Below, piece by piece: positions 9,521 to 18,982 of a stretch of 64,000 bases of DNA (positions are counted from its first letter, which is position 1; the number at the start of each line of letters is the position of its first letter). Made by a program: the position numbers and the translations under genes. The notes beneath the pieces were generated by a model that did no database searches, had not been told where the DNA came from, and saw nothing but the letters and a program-made list of their open reading frames with translations. This stretch comes from Gordonia phthalatica (GTDB lineage: Bacteria > Actinomycetota > Actinomycetes > Mycobacteriales > Mycobacteriaceae), in the NCBI RefSeq assembly GCF_001305675.1, contig NZ_CP011853.1, forward strand, positions 1,736,001 through 1,800,000. Reading direction: 5' to 3'.

Positions 9521-11152
9521 TTACACCAGCCAGGCGGTCGCGCCGGGGACCAGCAGGCCGGACTCCAGCGGGGTGCTGACCAGCAGGATCTGCCCGGGCG
9601 GCAGCGGCACGGGCTGCGCCGAGAGGTTGGTCGCGCAGATCAGTCCGCCGGGACGGCGGAACGCCAGGCAGCCGTCGGGCGCCCCGTACCACTCGACGGT
9701 GTCACCGGAGAACTCCAGGCGCGCGTACCGCAGTTCGATGGCCTGCCGGTACAGCGACAGCGTCGAATAGATGTCCTCGAGCTGCGATTCGACGGTCAGC
9801 GACGCCCACTCCGCGGGAAGCGGCAGCCACGGCTCGCCGGTCGTGAAACCGAAGGGCGGCTCGGTGCCCTCCCACGGCAGCGGCACGCGGCAGCCGTCGC
9901 GGCCGCGATCGGTGTGCCCGGAGTTCTCCCACACCGGGTCGACGAGGGCCTCGTCGGGTAGGTCGACGTCCGGTATCCCCAGCTCGGCGCCGTTGTAGAT
10001 GAACGCGGTGCCGGGCAGTGCCAGTTCGAGCATGACCATGCCGCGGGCGCGGGTGGTGCCGATCGCGAGGAGTTCGTCGGGGGAGAGGCCCTCCGCGGCG
10101 TCGCCGGTCGGCAGGTAGCGCGTCACCTCGCGGGGGACGTCGTGGTTCGACAGGGTCCAGGTGGGGGTGGCTCCGACCAACGACGTCGCGGCGAGGGAGG
10201 CGTCGATGGCGGCGCGGACCTCGTCTGCGTCGAATCCCGCGGTCGCAAGGGCGAAGTTGAAACCGAGGTGGAGCTCGTCCGGTCGGACGTACTCGGCGAA
10301 GGCCTCGGGAGAGCTGACCCACACCTCGCCGACATTGAAAGTGCCCGGGTACTCGTCCATCACGCGGCGGATGGCGCGGTGGATCTCGTGAACGCCCGGA
10401 TTGTTGAACCGCGGATCGTCGTCGGTGTGCCGGAGCACCTCGGCCGGATGCTCCAGGTCGGGGAGTCCCTCGGGCTTGGCCATGCCGTGCGAGACGTCGA
10501 TGCGGAAGCCGTCGATGCCGCGGTCGAGCCAGAACCGCATGGTGGTCTGCAGATCGGCGAGGACCTCGGGGTTGTCCCAGTTCAAGTCGGGCTGCTCGGG
10601 GGCGAACAGGTGCAGGTACCACTGACCCGGGGTGCCGTCCGGCTCGGTGACGCGGGACCACGCGGGGCCGCCGAACACGCTGGTCCAGTTGTTGGGCGGC
10701 TCGTCGCCGTCGTCGCCGCGTCCGTCGGCGAAGTGGTAGCGGGCCCGCTCCGGGCTGCCCGGTTCGGCGGCCAGCGCCTCGGCGAACCAGGCGTGCTGGT
10801 CGCTGGTGTGGTTGGGGACCAGGTCCATGGTGACGCGGATGTCGCGGTCGTGGGCCTGGCGGATGAGCTCGTCGAAGTCGTCGAGATCACCGAACAGCGG
10901 GTCGACGGCGCGCGGATCGGACACGTCGTAGCCGTGATCGGCCATCGGCGATCGCATGATCGGCGACAGCCAGATCGCGTCGACGCCGAGGAGCTCCAGG
11001 TAGCCGAGCTTGTCGATCAGACCGGCCAGATCGCCGACGCCGTCGCCCGACAGGTCGGAGAACGATCGCGGATAGACCTGGTAGACGACCGCCGACCGCC
11101 ACCACGCATCATCGGATGCGTCGGGGGCGTTCGTCATGCTCTGCTCACTCAC
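9521..11152 (-). CDS. aglA: Alpha-glucosidase, GH13 family
   Basis: Glycoside hydrolase of 543 residues with the four GH13 regions. Region I is DLVPNHTS near residue 110. Region II is GFRIDVSH, with the nucleophile Asp near 218. The acid/base Glu is in NVGEVW near 274. The transition-state Asp is in LSNHD near 337. The N-terminal WWRSAVVYQVYPRSF is typical of alpha-glucosidase and trehalose-related enzymes. It should hydrolyse alpha-1,4-linked glucosides from malto-oligosaccharides or trehalose-type sugars in the cytosol; no signal peptide is seen. The start is GTG at 11152, with GAGG about 10 nt upstream; an internal ATG at 11137 is possible. It is the Rv2471 (aglA) counterpart and probably lies downstream of glbO. 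Confidence 0.9.
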   Translation of the reverse strand: MSEQSMTNAPDASDDAWWRSAVVYQVYPRSFSDLSGDGVGDLAGLIDKLGYLELLGVDAIWLSPIMRSPMADHGYDVSDPRAVDPLFGDLDDFDELIRQAHDRDIRVTMDLVPNHTSDQHAWFAEALAAEPGSPERARYHFADGRGDDGDEPPNNWTSVFGGPAWSRVTEPDGTPGQWYLHLFAPEQPDLNWDNPEVLADLQTTMRFWLDRGIDGFRIDVSHGMAKPEGLPDLEHPAEVLRHTDDDPRFNNPGVHEIHRAIRRVMDEYPGTFNVGEVWVSSPEAFAEYVRPDELHLGFNFALATAGFDADEVRAAIDASLAATSLVGATPTWTLSNHDVPREVTRYLPTGDAAEGLSPDELLAIGTTRARGMVMLELALPGTAFIYNGAELGIPDVDLPDEALVDPVWENSGHTDRGRDGCRVPLPWEGTEPPFGFTTGEPWLPLPAEWASLTVESQLEDIYSTLSLYRQAIELRYARLEFSGDTVEWYGAPDGCLAFRRPGGLICATNLSAQPVPLPPGQILLVSTPLESGLLVPGATAWLV

Positions 11153-11235
11153 CGTCTCGTTTCCTCACCGTCTGTCGTGTCCTGCTCTGTGGTGCCGTGC
11201 GTCTGCCTGCAGTCTTCTCTACCCGAACACCGGCA

Positions 11236-11628
11236 TCAGTACGGGCTGTTGACCAGCATCTCGGCCGCAGCCTTCATGTAGTTGTGCATGGCCTCGCGAT
11301 GTTCGTCGTCGAGCGTCTCGGCCTCGATGGAGTCGATGGCGACGGTCATGCAGCGCAGCCATGCGTCGCGGGCATCGGGACCGATGACGTACGGGATGTG
11401 CCGCATCCGCAGGCGGGGATGGCCACGCTCCTCGTTGTAGGTGTGGGGGCCGCCCCAGTACTGCTCCAAGAACATGCGGAGGCGACGTTCCGCGGGGCCG
11501 AGGTCCTCTTCGGGATACATCGGCTTCAGGATGTCGTCGGTCGCCACCTCTTCGTAGAAGCGGTGGGTGATCCGGCGGAAGGTCTCGTGTCCGCCGACTT
11601 CCTCGTAGAACGTCGTCACAGGCACCAT
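11236..11628 (-). CDS. glbO: Group II truncated haemoglobin (trHbO)
   Basis: A 130-residue globin of the truncated group II type. The haem proximal His is at about residue 77 in RLRMRHIP. Tyr B10 (near 25), Tyr CD1 (near 38 in MYPEEDL) and Trp G8 (near 90) are all present, and these make up the distal site of mycobacterial HbO. The FLEQYWGGP block is diagnostic. HbO binds O2 and peroxide in the cytosol and is linked to oxidative and respiratory chemistry. The gene is on the minus strand, 83 nt before aglA, the same order as Rv2470/Rv2471. The 168 nt upstream separate it from a divergent small membrane protein gene. Confidence 0.95.
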   Translation of the reverse strand: MVPVTTFYEEVGGHETFRRITHRFYEEVATDDILKPMYPEEDLGPAERRLRMFLEQYWGGPHTYNEERGHPRLRMRHIPYVIGPDARDAWLRCMTVAIDSIEAETLDDEHREAMHNYMKAAAEMLVNSPY

Positions 11629-11796
11629 TGTCCACTATCCCCGCGGGGCGGGTGGCAGCCGCCGTCGAAGATCTACTACCCGGTGTAGGGACCTACGGGG
11701 ACAGCGGTGGGGGCCGTGCGATAAATTGTTCTCACCGGATCTGCATACGGCAGATCGTTTGCGCTTAGCTCCGAGCGCTTGTCGAAAGGGTGGGGT

Positions 11797-12045
11797 GTGG
11801 ACCAGCTTCTTGTCCCCGTCGGAATGACCGTCGTGGTGCTCTGCGTGATCGCAGTCGCCCTCTGCGTCGTCTCGATGGCGTTCTCACATGGTTTGAAGCG
11901 GCCGAAGATCAACGAGTACTCGCTTGACCAGAAGTGGGAGAACGGCCCGCTCCTGTTCAGCGCGACCGAGATCCAGCCGATGGCCCTGAGCCGGCATTTC
12001 GAGCCCGGCGATATCGAGGGAGGTTCCGCAAGTGGCAAGTGGTGA
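11797..12045 (+). CDS. Small single-pass membrane protein, unknown function
   Basis: An 82-residue protein. A strong hydrophobic helix lies at about residues 6 to 30, and a polar tail follows with the words KRPKINEYSLDQKWENGPLLFSA. The start is the GTG at 11797, preceded by AAAGG six bases away; a TTG 18 nt upstream is also in frame. The stop lies 14 nt inside the next gene (DUF5130), so the two are very likely co-transcribed and coupled. I do not know a function. The C-terminal tail would face the cytoplasm or the wall depending on topology, which cannot be decided here. Confidence 0.7.
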   Translation: MDQLLVPVGMTVVVLCVIAVALCVVSMAFSHGLKRPKINEYSLDQKWENGPLLFSATEIQPMALSRHFEPGDIEGGSASGKW

Positions 12046-12514
12046 CGTGACCCAGAACTCCACCGCCGTCGCACGCGCGGGCGCACTGCCCCTCGGCACG
12101 GTCGTGACCAACAGCGGCCGCATCTCGGCCGCGCTGTACCCGGGCGACGACTTCGGCACCCCGCCGTTCAGCCGCGACGACCTGGTGCTCCTCGACGACA
12201 CGCTGAGCGAGACCAGCGAAGTGGCGCACGTCCGCTTCTCGGTCTACATCGGCGACCTCGGCTCGGACATCGTCGCCGGTGCCCGCGAGATCCTCGCGCA
12301 GGCCCCCGAGCCCGCCCACGGCGCGCTGATCGCGGTCTCGCCCAACACCAAGGACGTCGCCGTCGTGTCCGGCGCCCAGGTGGCCGGTCGGGTCAACGAC
12401 CGCGTCGCCGAGCTCGGCGTCTCCGCCGCGCTGGCCTCGTTCAAGCAGGGTGACCTGATCGACGGTCTGGTCGCTGCGCTGCGCGTGATGGCCACGGCCG
12501 TCGATCGCCCCTGA
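12032..12514 (+). CDS. DUF5130 family protein (Rv2468c-like)
   Basis: A 160-residue protein with a TPM-like alpha/beta look: repeated hydrophobic strands (VRFSVYIGDL, GALIAVSP, KDVAVVSG) followed by a helical C-terminus. It resembles the mycobacterial Rv2468c group annotated as DUF5130; the function is not established. There is no signal sequence. The GTG start at 12032 has GGGAGG about 8 nt upstream, inside the end of the preceding small membrane protein gene. The overlap suggests that the two products are made together, so a membrane-associated role is possible. A strong hairpin terminator follows at 12544. Confidence 0.72.
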   Translation: MASGDVTQNSTAVARAGALPLGTVVTNSGRISAALYPGDDFGTPPFSRDDLVLLDDTLSETSEVAHVRFSVYIGDLGSDIVAGAREILAQAPEPAHGALIAVSPNTKDVAVVSGAQVAGRVNDRVAELGVSAALASFKQGDLIDGLVAALRVMATAVDRP

Positions 12515-12543
12515 TGCTGATCGACCGCTGATCTGACGATCTG

Positions 12544-12581
12544 ACGAAGCAGGCCCCGCCTTTCGGCGGGGCCTGCTTCGT
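12544..12581. terminator. Bidirectional hairpin terminator between DUF5130 gene and pepN
   Basis: A perfect 17-bp stem (arms 12544-12560 and 12565-12581) closes a TTTC loop. It lies between the convergent DUF5130 gene and pepN and can serve both. No long T-run follows, which is usual for actinobacterial terminators. Confidence 0.85.
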
Positions 12582-12592
12582 GTTCTCTAGAA

Positions 12593-15169
12593 CTACTTCG
12601 CGCTGTCGAAGGCGCGGGCGCGGAGCGAGCGAGCCACTCCGTCCCGGCCTTCCACGATCAGTCGGCGCAGGGCCGCCGGGTGCTCCTCGGCGAGGAAGGC
12701 GTCGGCCTTCGCGAGCCCGTCCTCACTGATGTCCCACGACGGGTACAGGCCGATGACGACGGTCTGGGCCACCTCGCTGGTACGACGCTCCCAGAGCGCG
12801 GCGACCTCGTCGAAGTAGCGCTGCGTGTACGGCGCCATCAGCTTCTCGCGGCCGGGACGCGCCAGTCCCTCGACGATCGACCGGACGGTGACGTTGGCGA
12901 TCGAATCGTCGTTGAAGGCCTTGTCCCACGCCTCGGCCGTGGCCTCGGCGGTCGGTCGGGCCGACCGTGCGGCCTCGGCGTTGCGGGCGCCGGCGGCGGT
13001 GTTGTCGGCCGCGGCCTCGGCGTCGATCACGTCGGTGTCGATGCTGCCGTGAGCGGCGAGCGCCTTGACCAGCCGCCACCGGAGGTCGTGATCCACCACC
13101 AGGCCGGCGAGGCCGTGGTTCGCGGGATCGTCGCCGTCGAGTAGCGCCCGGATGCCGGACTGCAGCGCGTCGGGGGTGACGCCGCCGAGGAGCGCATTGA
13201 TGAAGGCGAGCTGGTGGTCGGAACCGGGCTCCGCCTCCTTGGCGAGCTCCAGCAGACGCGTCGCCAGTGCGGTGCGCCCGGTCGACGCCGCCCACGCCGG
13301 GTCGGCGTACGACTCCAGCGCGGTCGCTGCCTGCAGCAGGACCCGCTGCACGACGCCGACCTCGGTCTCGGCACCGATGCCGCGGCTCACCAGGGCGATG
13401 AAGTCCTGCGCGGTCATCTCCGCCTGACGGGTCATCTCCCAGGCGGCGGACCAGACCAGCGTGCGCGGCATCGAATCGGTGATGTCGCCGATCCGGGCGG
13501 TCGCGGTCGCGAGGGACTCGGGGTCCAGTCGCACGGACGCGTACGTGAGGTCGTCGTCGTTGAGGAGGACCAGGTCGCCGCGCGCAGCACCGACCAGCTC
13601 CGGGACCTCGGTGCGCTCACCCTCGACATCGAGTTCGACGACGTTGCTGCGGGTCAGCGCGCCGTCGGTGTCGGTGTAGACGCCGATCTTCATGCGGTGG
13701 ACGCGGGTCTCGCCCGCACCCGGGACGGCGCCCTCCTGCAGGACGGCGAACGAGGTGAAGCGACCGTCGGCGTCGACGGTGAACTCGGGACGGAGAACGT
13801 TGATGCCGGTGGTCTTGAGCCATTGCGCGCCCCACCCGGACAGGTCACGACCGGAGGAACGCTCCAGTGCGCCGAGGAGGTCGGCGAAGGTGGCGTTGGC
13901 GAAGCGGTGCTCGGCGAAGTATTCGCGGAGCCCGGTCAGGAACGGTTCCAGACCCACGTAGGCGACGAGCTGCTTGAGCACCGAGGCGCCCTTGGCGTAG
14001 GTGATGCCGTCGAAGTTGACCTCCACCGCAGCGATGTCGGGGATGTCGGCGGCCACGGGATGCGTGGACGGCAGCTGATCCTGGCGGTACGCCCACGACT
14101 TCTCGACGTTCGCGAACGTGGTCCACGCGTTGGTGTACTCGGTGGCGCTCACCTGGGAGAGGACCGAGGCGAAGGTGGCGAACGACTCGTTGAGCCACAG
14201 GTCATCCCACCACTGCATGGTGACGAGGTCGCCGAACCACATGTGCGCCATCTCGTGGAGGATGGTCTCGGCGCGCCGCTCGTACAGGTAGCGGGTGACG
14301 CGCGAGCGGAAGACGTAGTCCTCCAGGAAGGTCACCGCACCGGCGTTCTCCATGGCGCCCGCATTGAACTCGGGGACGAACAGCTGGTCGTACTTGCCGA
14401 ACGCGTACGGAACGCCGAAGGCCTCGTGGTAGAAGCCGAATCCCTGCTTGGTCTCGGTGAACAGACGGTCGGCGTCCATGAACTCGGCGAGGGAGGCACG
14501 GCAGAACAGGCGCAGCGGGATGGTGCCGTGCTCGTCGGAGTACTCGTCCGACCAGACCGCGTACGGTCCGGCGATGAGCGCGACGAGATAGGTGCTCATG
14601 ATCTCGGTGGTGGCGAAGCGATGCACCACCGCGCCCTCGCGGGTGGTCTCGGATGCGTCCTCGGTGGCCCCGTTCGAGATCACCTGCCAGTCCGCCGGTG
14701 CGACGACGGTGACCGCGTACTTCGCCTTGAGGTCGGGCTGGTCGAAGCAGGCGAACATGCGCTTGGCGTCGGCGGTCTCGAACTGCGAGTACAGGTACAC
14801 CTGGCCGTCGGCCGGGTCCTGGAACCGGTGCAGGCCCTCGCCGGTGTTCGAGTAGGCGCACTCGGCGACCACTTCGAGGGTGTTCTCGGCGGCCAGGTTC
14901 GGCAGCGCGAGCCCGACGGACTCGTCGAAGCCCGCGATGTCGAGGGCCGTGCCGTTCAGGGTCGCGGACACCAGTGTCGGTGCCACCAGGTCGATGACGG
15001 TGCTCGCGCCCGCGGTCGCGGTGAACGTGACCTGCGTGATGGAGGTGAATCGCTCGACGCCCGGCGCGCCCGCGCCGTCGGTCAGGTCGAGGTGGATCCG
15101 GTAGGTGTCGACGGAGAGGAGGGCGGCGCGCTCGGCAGCCGCATCGCGTGTCAGATTCGGTGCACTCAC
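12593..15169 (-). CDS. pepN: Aminopeptidase N (M1 zinc metallopeptidase)
   Basis: An M1-family aminopeptidase of 858 residues. The substrate-anchoring GAMEN motif is near residue 270, and the zinc site HEMAH followed by a downstream Glu is near 303. The C-terminal half is a helical ERAP1-like domain. The enzyme removes N-terminal residues from peptides in the cytosol and would finish degradation of peptides released by Clp or the proteasome. I place the start at the GTG at 15169, giving VSAPNLTRD, which lines up with the start of mycobacterial PepN; a GTG six codons earlier lacks a ribosome-binding site. It lies 21 nt downstream of matB on the same strand, so both are probably one operon. Counterpart of Rv2467. 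Confidence 0.93.
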   Translation of the reverse strand: MSAPNLTRDAAAERAALLSVDTYRIHLDLTDGAGAPGVERFTSITQVTFTATAGASTVIDLVAPTLVSATLNGTALDIAGFDESVGLALPNLAAENTLEVVAECAYSNTGEGLHRFQDPADGQVYLYSQFETADAKRMFACFDQPDLKAKYAVTVVAPADWQVISNGATEDASETTREGAVVHRFATTEIMSTYLVALIAGPYAVWSDEYSDEHGTIPLRLFCRASLAEFMDADRLFTETKQGFGFYHEAFGVPYAFGKYDQLFVPEFNAGAMENAGAVTFLEDYVFRSRVTRYLYERRAETILHEMAHMWFGDLVTMQWWDDLWLNESFATFASVLSQVSATEYTNAWTTFANVEKSWAYRQDQLPSTHPVAADIPDIAAVEVNFDGITYAKGASVLKQLVAYVGLEPFLTGLREYFAEHRFANATFADLLGALERSSGRDLSGWGAQWLKTTGINVLRPEFTVDADGRFTSFAVLQEGAVPGAGETRVHRMKIGVYTDTDGALTRSNVVELDVEGERTEVPELVGAARGDLVLLNDDDLTYASVRLDPESLATATARIGDITDSMPRTLVWSAAWEMTRQAEMTAQDFIALVSRGIGAETEVGVVQRVLLQAATALESYADPAWAASTGRTALATRLLELAKEAEPGSDHQLAFINALLGGVTPDALQSGIRALLDGDDPANHGLAGLVVDHDLRWRLVKALAAHGSIDTDVIDAEAAADNTAAGARNAEAARSARPTAEATAEAWDKAFNDDSIANVTVRSIVEGLARPGREKLMAPYTQRYFDEVAALWERRTSEVAQTVVIGLYPSWDISEDGLAKADAFLAEEHPAALRRLIVEGRDGVARSLRARAFDSAK

Positions 15170-15190
15170 CCCTCCAACACTAGACACGGG

Positions 15191-16708
15191 TCAATCGGCG
15201 GGGCGGAACAGTTCGGCGAACTGCGCCCGCAGCTGTGCCTTCTGCACTTTGCCCATCACGTTCCGCGGGAGCGCATCCACGGTCCGGACGGCGCGCGGCT
15301 GCTTGAAGCGTGCCAGGCGGTCGCGGAGCGAGTCCAAGAGCTTGGCCTCGTCGGGGGTCTGTCCGGCGGCCGGGACGACGACGGCGACCACCGCCTCGCC
15401 CAGGTCCGGGTGGGGTACACCGATCACCGCGGTCTCCAGGACGGTCGGGTGCGCGTCGAGCAGCTCCTCGATCTCGATCGGGTACACGTTGAGGCCGCCG
15501 GAGATCACCATGTCCTTCTCGCGTCCGACGATGCAGACGTAGCCGTCGTCGTCGAGGCGGGCCACGTCACCGGTGATGAAGAAGCCGTCGGGCCGGAACT
15601 CGGACGCCGTCTTCTCCGGCATCTGCCAGTACCCGGCGAAGACGTTGGGGCCGCGTACCTCGATGATCCCGGTGTCGCCGTCCGGGACCGTCTCGCCGGT
15701 CGCGGAGTCGGCGATCCGCAGTTCGACGCCGGGCAGTGGGAAGCCGACGGTGCCCGGCTTACGCGGGCCGTCGTACGGGTTGGAGGTGTTCATGCCGGTC
15801 TCGGTCATGCCGTAGCGCTCCAGGATGGCCTGCCCGGTGCGTTCGGAGAACGCGCGGTGGTCGGAGGCGAGCAGCGGTGCCGACCCGGAGACGAACAGGC
15901 GCATGCCTGCGGTCCGGTCGCGGTCGAATCGGTCGTCGGCCAGCAGCCGGGTGTAGAAGGTCGGCACGCCCATCAGCACGGTGGAGTCCGGAAGCAGATC
16001 CAGGACGGCGTCGACGTCGAAGCGCGGAAGGAAGTGCATCCGTGCGCCGGTGGTGAGCGACAGGTTCGCGGCGACGAACAGGCCGTGGACGTGGAAGATC
16101 GGCAGCGCGTGGATCAACCGGTCGGTCGGGGAGTACCGCCAGAGTTCGCGCAGCGCATCGCAGTTCGACGACAGGTTCCCGTGCGTCAGGACAGCGCCCT
16201 TTGACCGGCCGGTGGTGCCGGACGTGTAGAGGATGGCGGCGGGATCGTCCGGGGCCACGGCTCGGACGTCCGCGAGTTCGGGAAGCGCGTCGGCGACCAG
16301 GCTGCCGTCCCCGTCGACCCCGAGCGTCTCGACGACCAGACCCGCGGTGCTGGATCGGTAGTCGTCGGCCCGCTCCGGTGCGCAGACCAGGACGGTGGGC
16401 GCGGCGTCGTTCAGGAAGTAGTCCACCTCGGCACCGGTGTACGCGGTGTTGAGCGGGAGGAACACCGCGCCGATCTGCTGGGTGGCCAGGTACAAGGCGA
16501 TCGCCTCCGGTGACTTGCCGACCTGCATCGCCACCCGGTCGCCGGCTGCCACGCCGTCGGCGACGAGCCGCGCCGCGATCCGCCGCACGGTGCCGATGAA
16601 ATCGCGGTAGCTCCGCGTCTCGCCGCCGGGGAGGTCGAAGGCGACGGACTCGGGGTGCTGGTCGGCGTGCTGGAGGATGCGGTCGAGGATCGACGTGAAC
16701 GCGGTCAT
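15191..16708 (-). CDS. matB: Malonyl-CoA synthetase, MatB-like acyl-CoA ligase
   Basis: An ANL-superfamily adenylating enzyme of 505 residues. The phosphate-binding loop is YTSGTTGRSKGA near residue 159. Motif ERYGMTETGMNTSNPYDG near 296 is followed by TGD and GREKDM. The C-terminal catalytic lysine is in NVMGKVQK near 486. The words LPIFHVHGLFVA, LPRFD and VLMGVPTFYTRLL match malonyl-CoA synthetases (MatB, ACSF3) rather than long-chain acyl-CoA ligases. It would make malonyl-CoA from free malonate, ATP and CoA. No matA or matC decarboxylase/transporter gene is visible nearby. The ATG at 16708 begins a unit that continues into pepN. Substrate assignment is by motif resemblance only. Confidence 0.82.
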   Translation of the reverse strand: MTAFTSILDRILQHADQHPESVAFDLPGGETRSYRDFIGTVRRIAARLVADGVAAGDRVAMQVGKSPEAIALYLATQQIGAVFLPLNTAYTGAEVDYFLNDAAPTVLVCAPERADDYRSSTAGLVVETLGVDGDGSLVADALPELADVRAVAPDDPAAILYTSGTTGRSKGAVLTHGNLSSNCDALRELWRYSPTDRLIHALPIFHVHGLFVAANLSLTTGARMHFLPRFDVDAVLDLLPDSTVLMGVPTFYTRLLADDRFDRDRTAGMRLFVSGSAPLLASDHRAFSERTGQAILERYGMTETGMNTSNPYDGPRKPGTVGFPLPGVELRIADSATGETVPDGDTGIIEVRGPNVFAGYWQMPEKTASEFRPDGFFITGDVARLDDDGYVCIVGREKDMVISGGLNVYPIEIEELLDAHPTVLETAVIGVPHPDLGEAVVAVVVPAAGQTPDEAKLLDSLRDRLARFKQPRAVRTVDALPRNVMGKVQKAQLRAQFAELFRPAD

Positions 16709-16775
16709 GCTCCCAATTCATCACACGGCGGCACTCACCGGACCGCGGTCCGTGGATTCGGGTTGAATGGACGGC

Positions 16776-17405
16776 ATGGCTGACAACACCGCTTCCTCGG
16801 AATCTCTTGATCGCGTCGACTTCTGGTTCGACCCCCTGTGCCCGTGGTGCTGGATCACCTCGCGCTGGATCCTGGAGGCCGAGAAGGTCCGACCCATCGA
16901 CGTGAACTTCCACATCATGAGCCTCGCCGTCCTCAACGAGGGCAAGGACGTTCCGCAGGGCTACCGCGACTTCCTGGATCAGGCCTGGCTGCCGGTCCGT
17001 GTGCTCGCCGCCGCGGCGGCCAGGCACGGCGACGAGGTGCTCCCGCGCCTGTACACCGAGCTCGGCACCCGATTCCACAACGAGAACACGAAGGACTACG
17101 CCGTCGCGATCCCGGCCGCACTGGAGGCCGCCGGTCTGGAGGCAGACCTGTACGAGGCCGGCGAGTCCACCAAGTTCGACGACGCCATCCGCACGAGCCA
17201 CCACGAGGGCATGGACAAGGTCGGCGACGACGTCGGCACACCCACCATCCACGTCAACGGCTCGGCCTTCTTCGGGCCCGTCCTCTCCCGGATCCCGCGT
17301 GGCGAGGACGCCGGCCGCGTGTGGGACGGCGCCGTCGCCCTCGCGTCGTACCCGCACTTCTTCGAGCTGAAGCGAAGCCGTCACGAGGATCCCGAGTTCG
17401 ACTGA
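16776..17405 (+). CDS. Mycothiol-dependent DsbA-fold oxidoreductase (Rv2466c-like)
   Basis: A 209-residue thioredoxin-fold protein of the DsbA/FrnE group, with the active site CPWC at residues 22 to 25 inside DFWFDPLCPWCW. The cis-Pro region is GTPTIHVNG, and the C-terminal words SYPHFFELKR match mycobacterial Rv2466c almost word for word. Rv2466c is a cytosolic mycothiol-dependent reductase, induced by oxidative stress, which activates the prodrug TP053. Two ATG codons are possible (16767 and 16776). I chose the second, which leaves a short N-terminus, but the ribosome-binding site does not decide it. The gene is divergent from matB. Confidence 0.9.
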   Translation: MADNTASSESLDRVDFWFDPLCPWCWITSRWILEAEKVRPIDVNFHIMSLAVLNEGKDVPQGYRDFLDQAWLPVRVLAAAAARHGDEVLPRLYTELGTRFHNENTKDYAVAIPAALEAAGLEADLYEAGESTKFDDAIRTSHHEGMDKVGDDVGTPTIHVNGSAFFGPVLSRIPRGEDAGRVWDGAVALASYPHFFELKRSRHEDPEFD

Positions 17406-17448
17406 CCTCGGACCGACCGGCCTGTCCGCTCTGTACGGTCCGGGCCGA

Positions 17449-18471
17449 TCAGTACTGCCCGGTCTGCTCCAGCCGGTTGGGGAGCGAACCGGGCGGCAGG
17501 TCGGTCGGCGCGGCGGGCGGCGGCACCGGCGTCACGCCGCCGCTGCCGATCCCACGCACGAAGTGCCGGGGCCGCAACAGGATCGAGCCCGCGCGCGTGC
17601 GATCGCGCAGGGCCGAGGCCCGCCAGGTGAGCACCGGGTGTGACGACAGCGCGTTGGCGACGGTGACGAAGAAGCCCTTCTCGTGCGTCGCGCGGTCGGC
17701 GAACTGATCGAAATCCACCCCGCCCAGGAGGTACTTGCCGCCGGCGAGGAGCCCGATCATGGAGTGCGCGCCGTCGGGCCGCGTGTAGTACCCGTAGTTG
17801 TCAGCCGTGTACTCCTGGGCGCGGGAGAGCAGCGAACCCAGGAACGGCACGCTCATGATCACGGTGCTGAACAGTTGCCGCCAGTAGGAGACGTGACCTG
17901 CGGCGATGTGCCCCACCTCGTGGCCGATCACGAACTCGAGGGCCTCGGGGCTGCGGGCACGACCGCCGACCTCGAACAGGTCGGAGTAGATCACCACGTA
18001 CCGGCGGAACCCGTGCCCGGAGGCGAAGGCGTTGATGGTGCCGTTGCCGTTCACCACGTAGGCGTCGGGCACGTACTCCATGCCGTAGCGCGCGGCGGCT
18101 TCGACGACCATCCGGTAGCCCTCGGGGAACTGGGTGGGGGACATCTGGATTCCGTTGACGCGCTGGGACGCGTAATTCAGGCCGCGCGCCAGGAACACGA
18201 CCAGCGGGAGCATCAGCGCCAGGAGCATCCAGTCGGACACCAGGCCGCGCGCCACCAGCAGGATCGCCGCCGCATAGGCGATCGCGGCCATCAGCACCCC
18301 GATCACCAGAACCGGGATCTCCCACGGATGTCGCTTGGGCGTGCCCGCGTACAGGGCGGGCTGCCGCCACACGGCATTGGGGCCGGGAAGGTCGGCGGGC
18401 GGCTCGACGATGCGGGGGTCGTCGACGCCGGGGACTGAGGGAATGGGTCCGTGGGTATCCACGTCCACCAA
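17449..18471 (-). CDS. M48-family membrane metallopeptidase
   Basis: A 340-residue membrane protease with the zinc motif HEVGH near residues 184 to 188, followed by the downstream sequence YTADNYGYY, where the third ligand is expected. Two hydrophobic helices lie at about 48 to 95, before the catalytic domain, and a Pro-rich tail closes the protein. M48 proteases such as HtpX degrade damaged membrane proteins. The start is ambiguous: TTG at 18471 has GGGAGG eight bases upstream, while GTG codons at 18468 and 18462 are also in frame. It is divergent from rpiB with only 28 bp between them, so the promoters must overlap the coding ends. Confidence 0.85.
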   Translation of the reverse strand: MVDVDTHGPIPSVPGVDDPRIVEPPADLPGPNAVWRQPALYAGTPKRHPWEIPVLVIGVLMAAIAYAAAILLVARGLVSDWMLLALMLPLVVFLARGLNYASQRVNGIQMSPTQFPEGYRMVVEAAARYGMEYVPDAYVVNGNGTINAFASGHGFRRYVVIYSDLFEVGGRARSPEALEFVIGHEVGHIAAGHVSYWRQLFSTVIMSVPFLGSLLSRAQEYTADNYGYYTRPDGAHSMIGLLAGGKYLLGGVDFDQFADRATHEKGFFVTVANALSSHPVLTWRASALRDRTRAGSILLRPRHFVRGIGSGGVTPVPPPAAPTDLPPGSLPNRLEQTGQY

Positions 18472-18499
18472 TCTACTGGCCTCCCTTTAGACTGACGCC

Positions 18500-18976
<477 letters not shown>

Positions 18977-18982
18977 GTCGTC

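Noticed and set aside
13214..16204. 996-residue plus-strand open frame over pepN and matB
   Set aside because: Antisense shadow of two well-supported genes; no ribosome-binding site or family motif.
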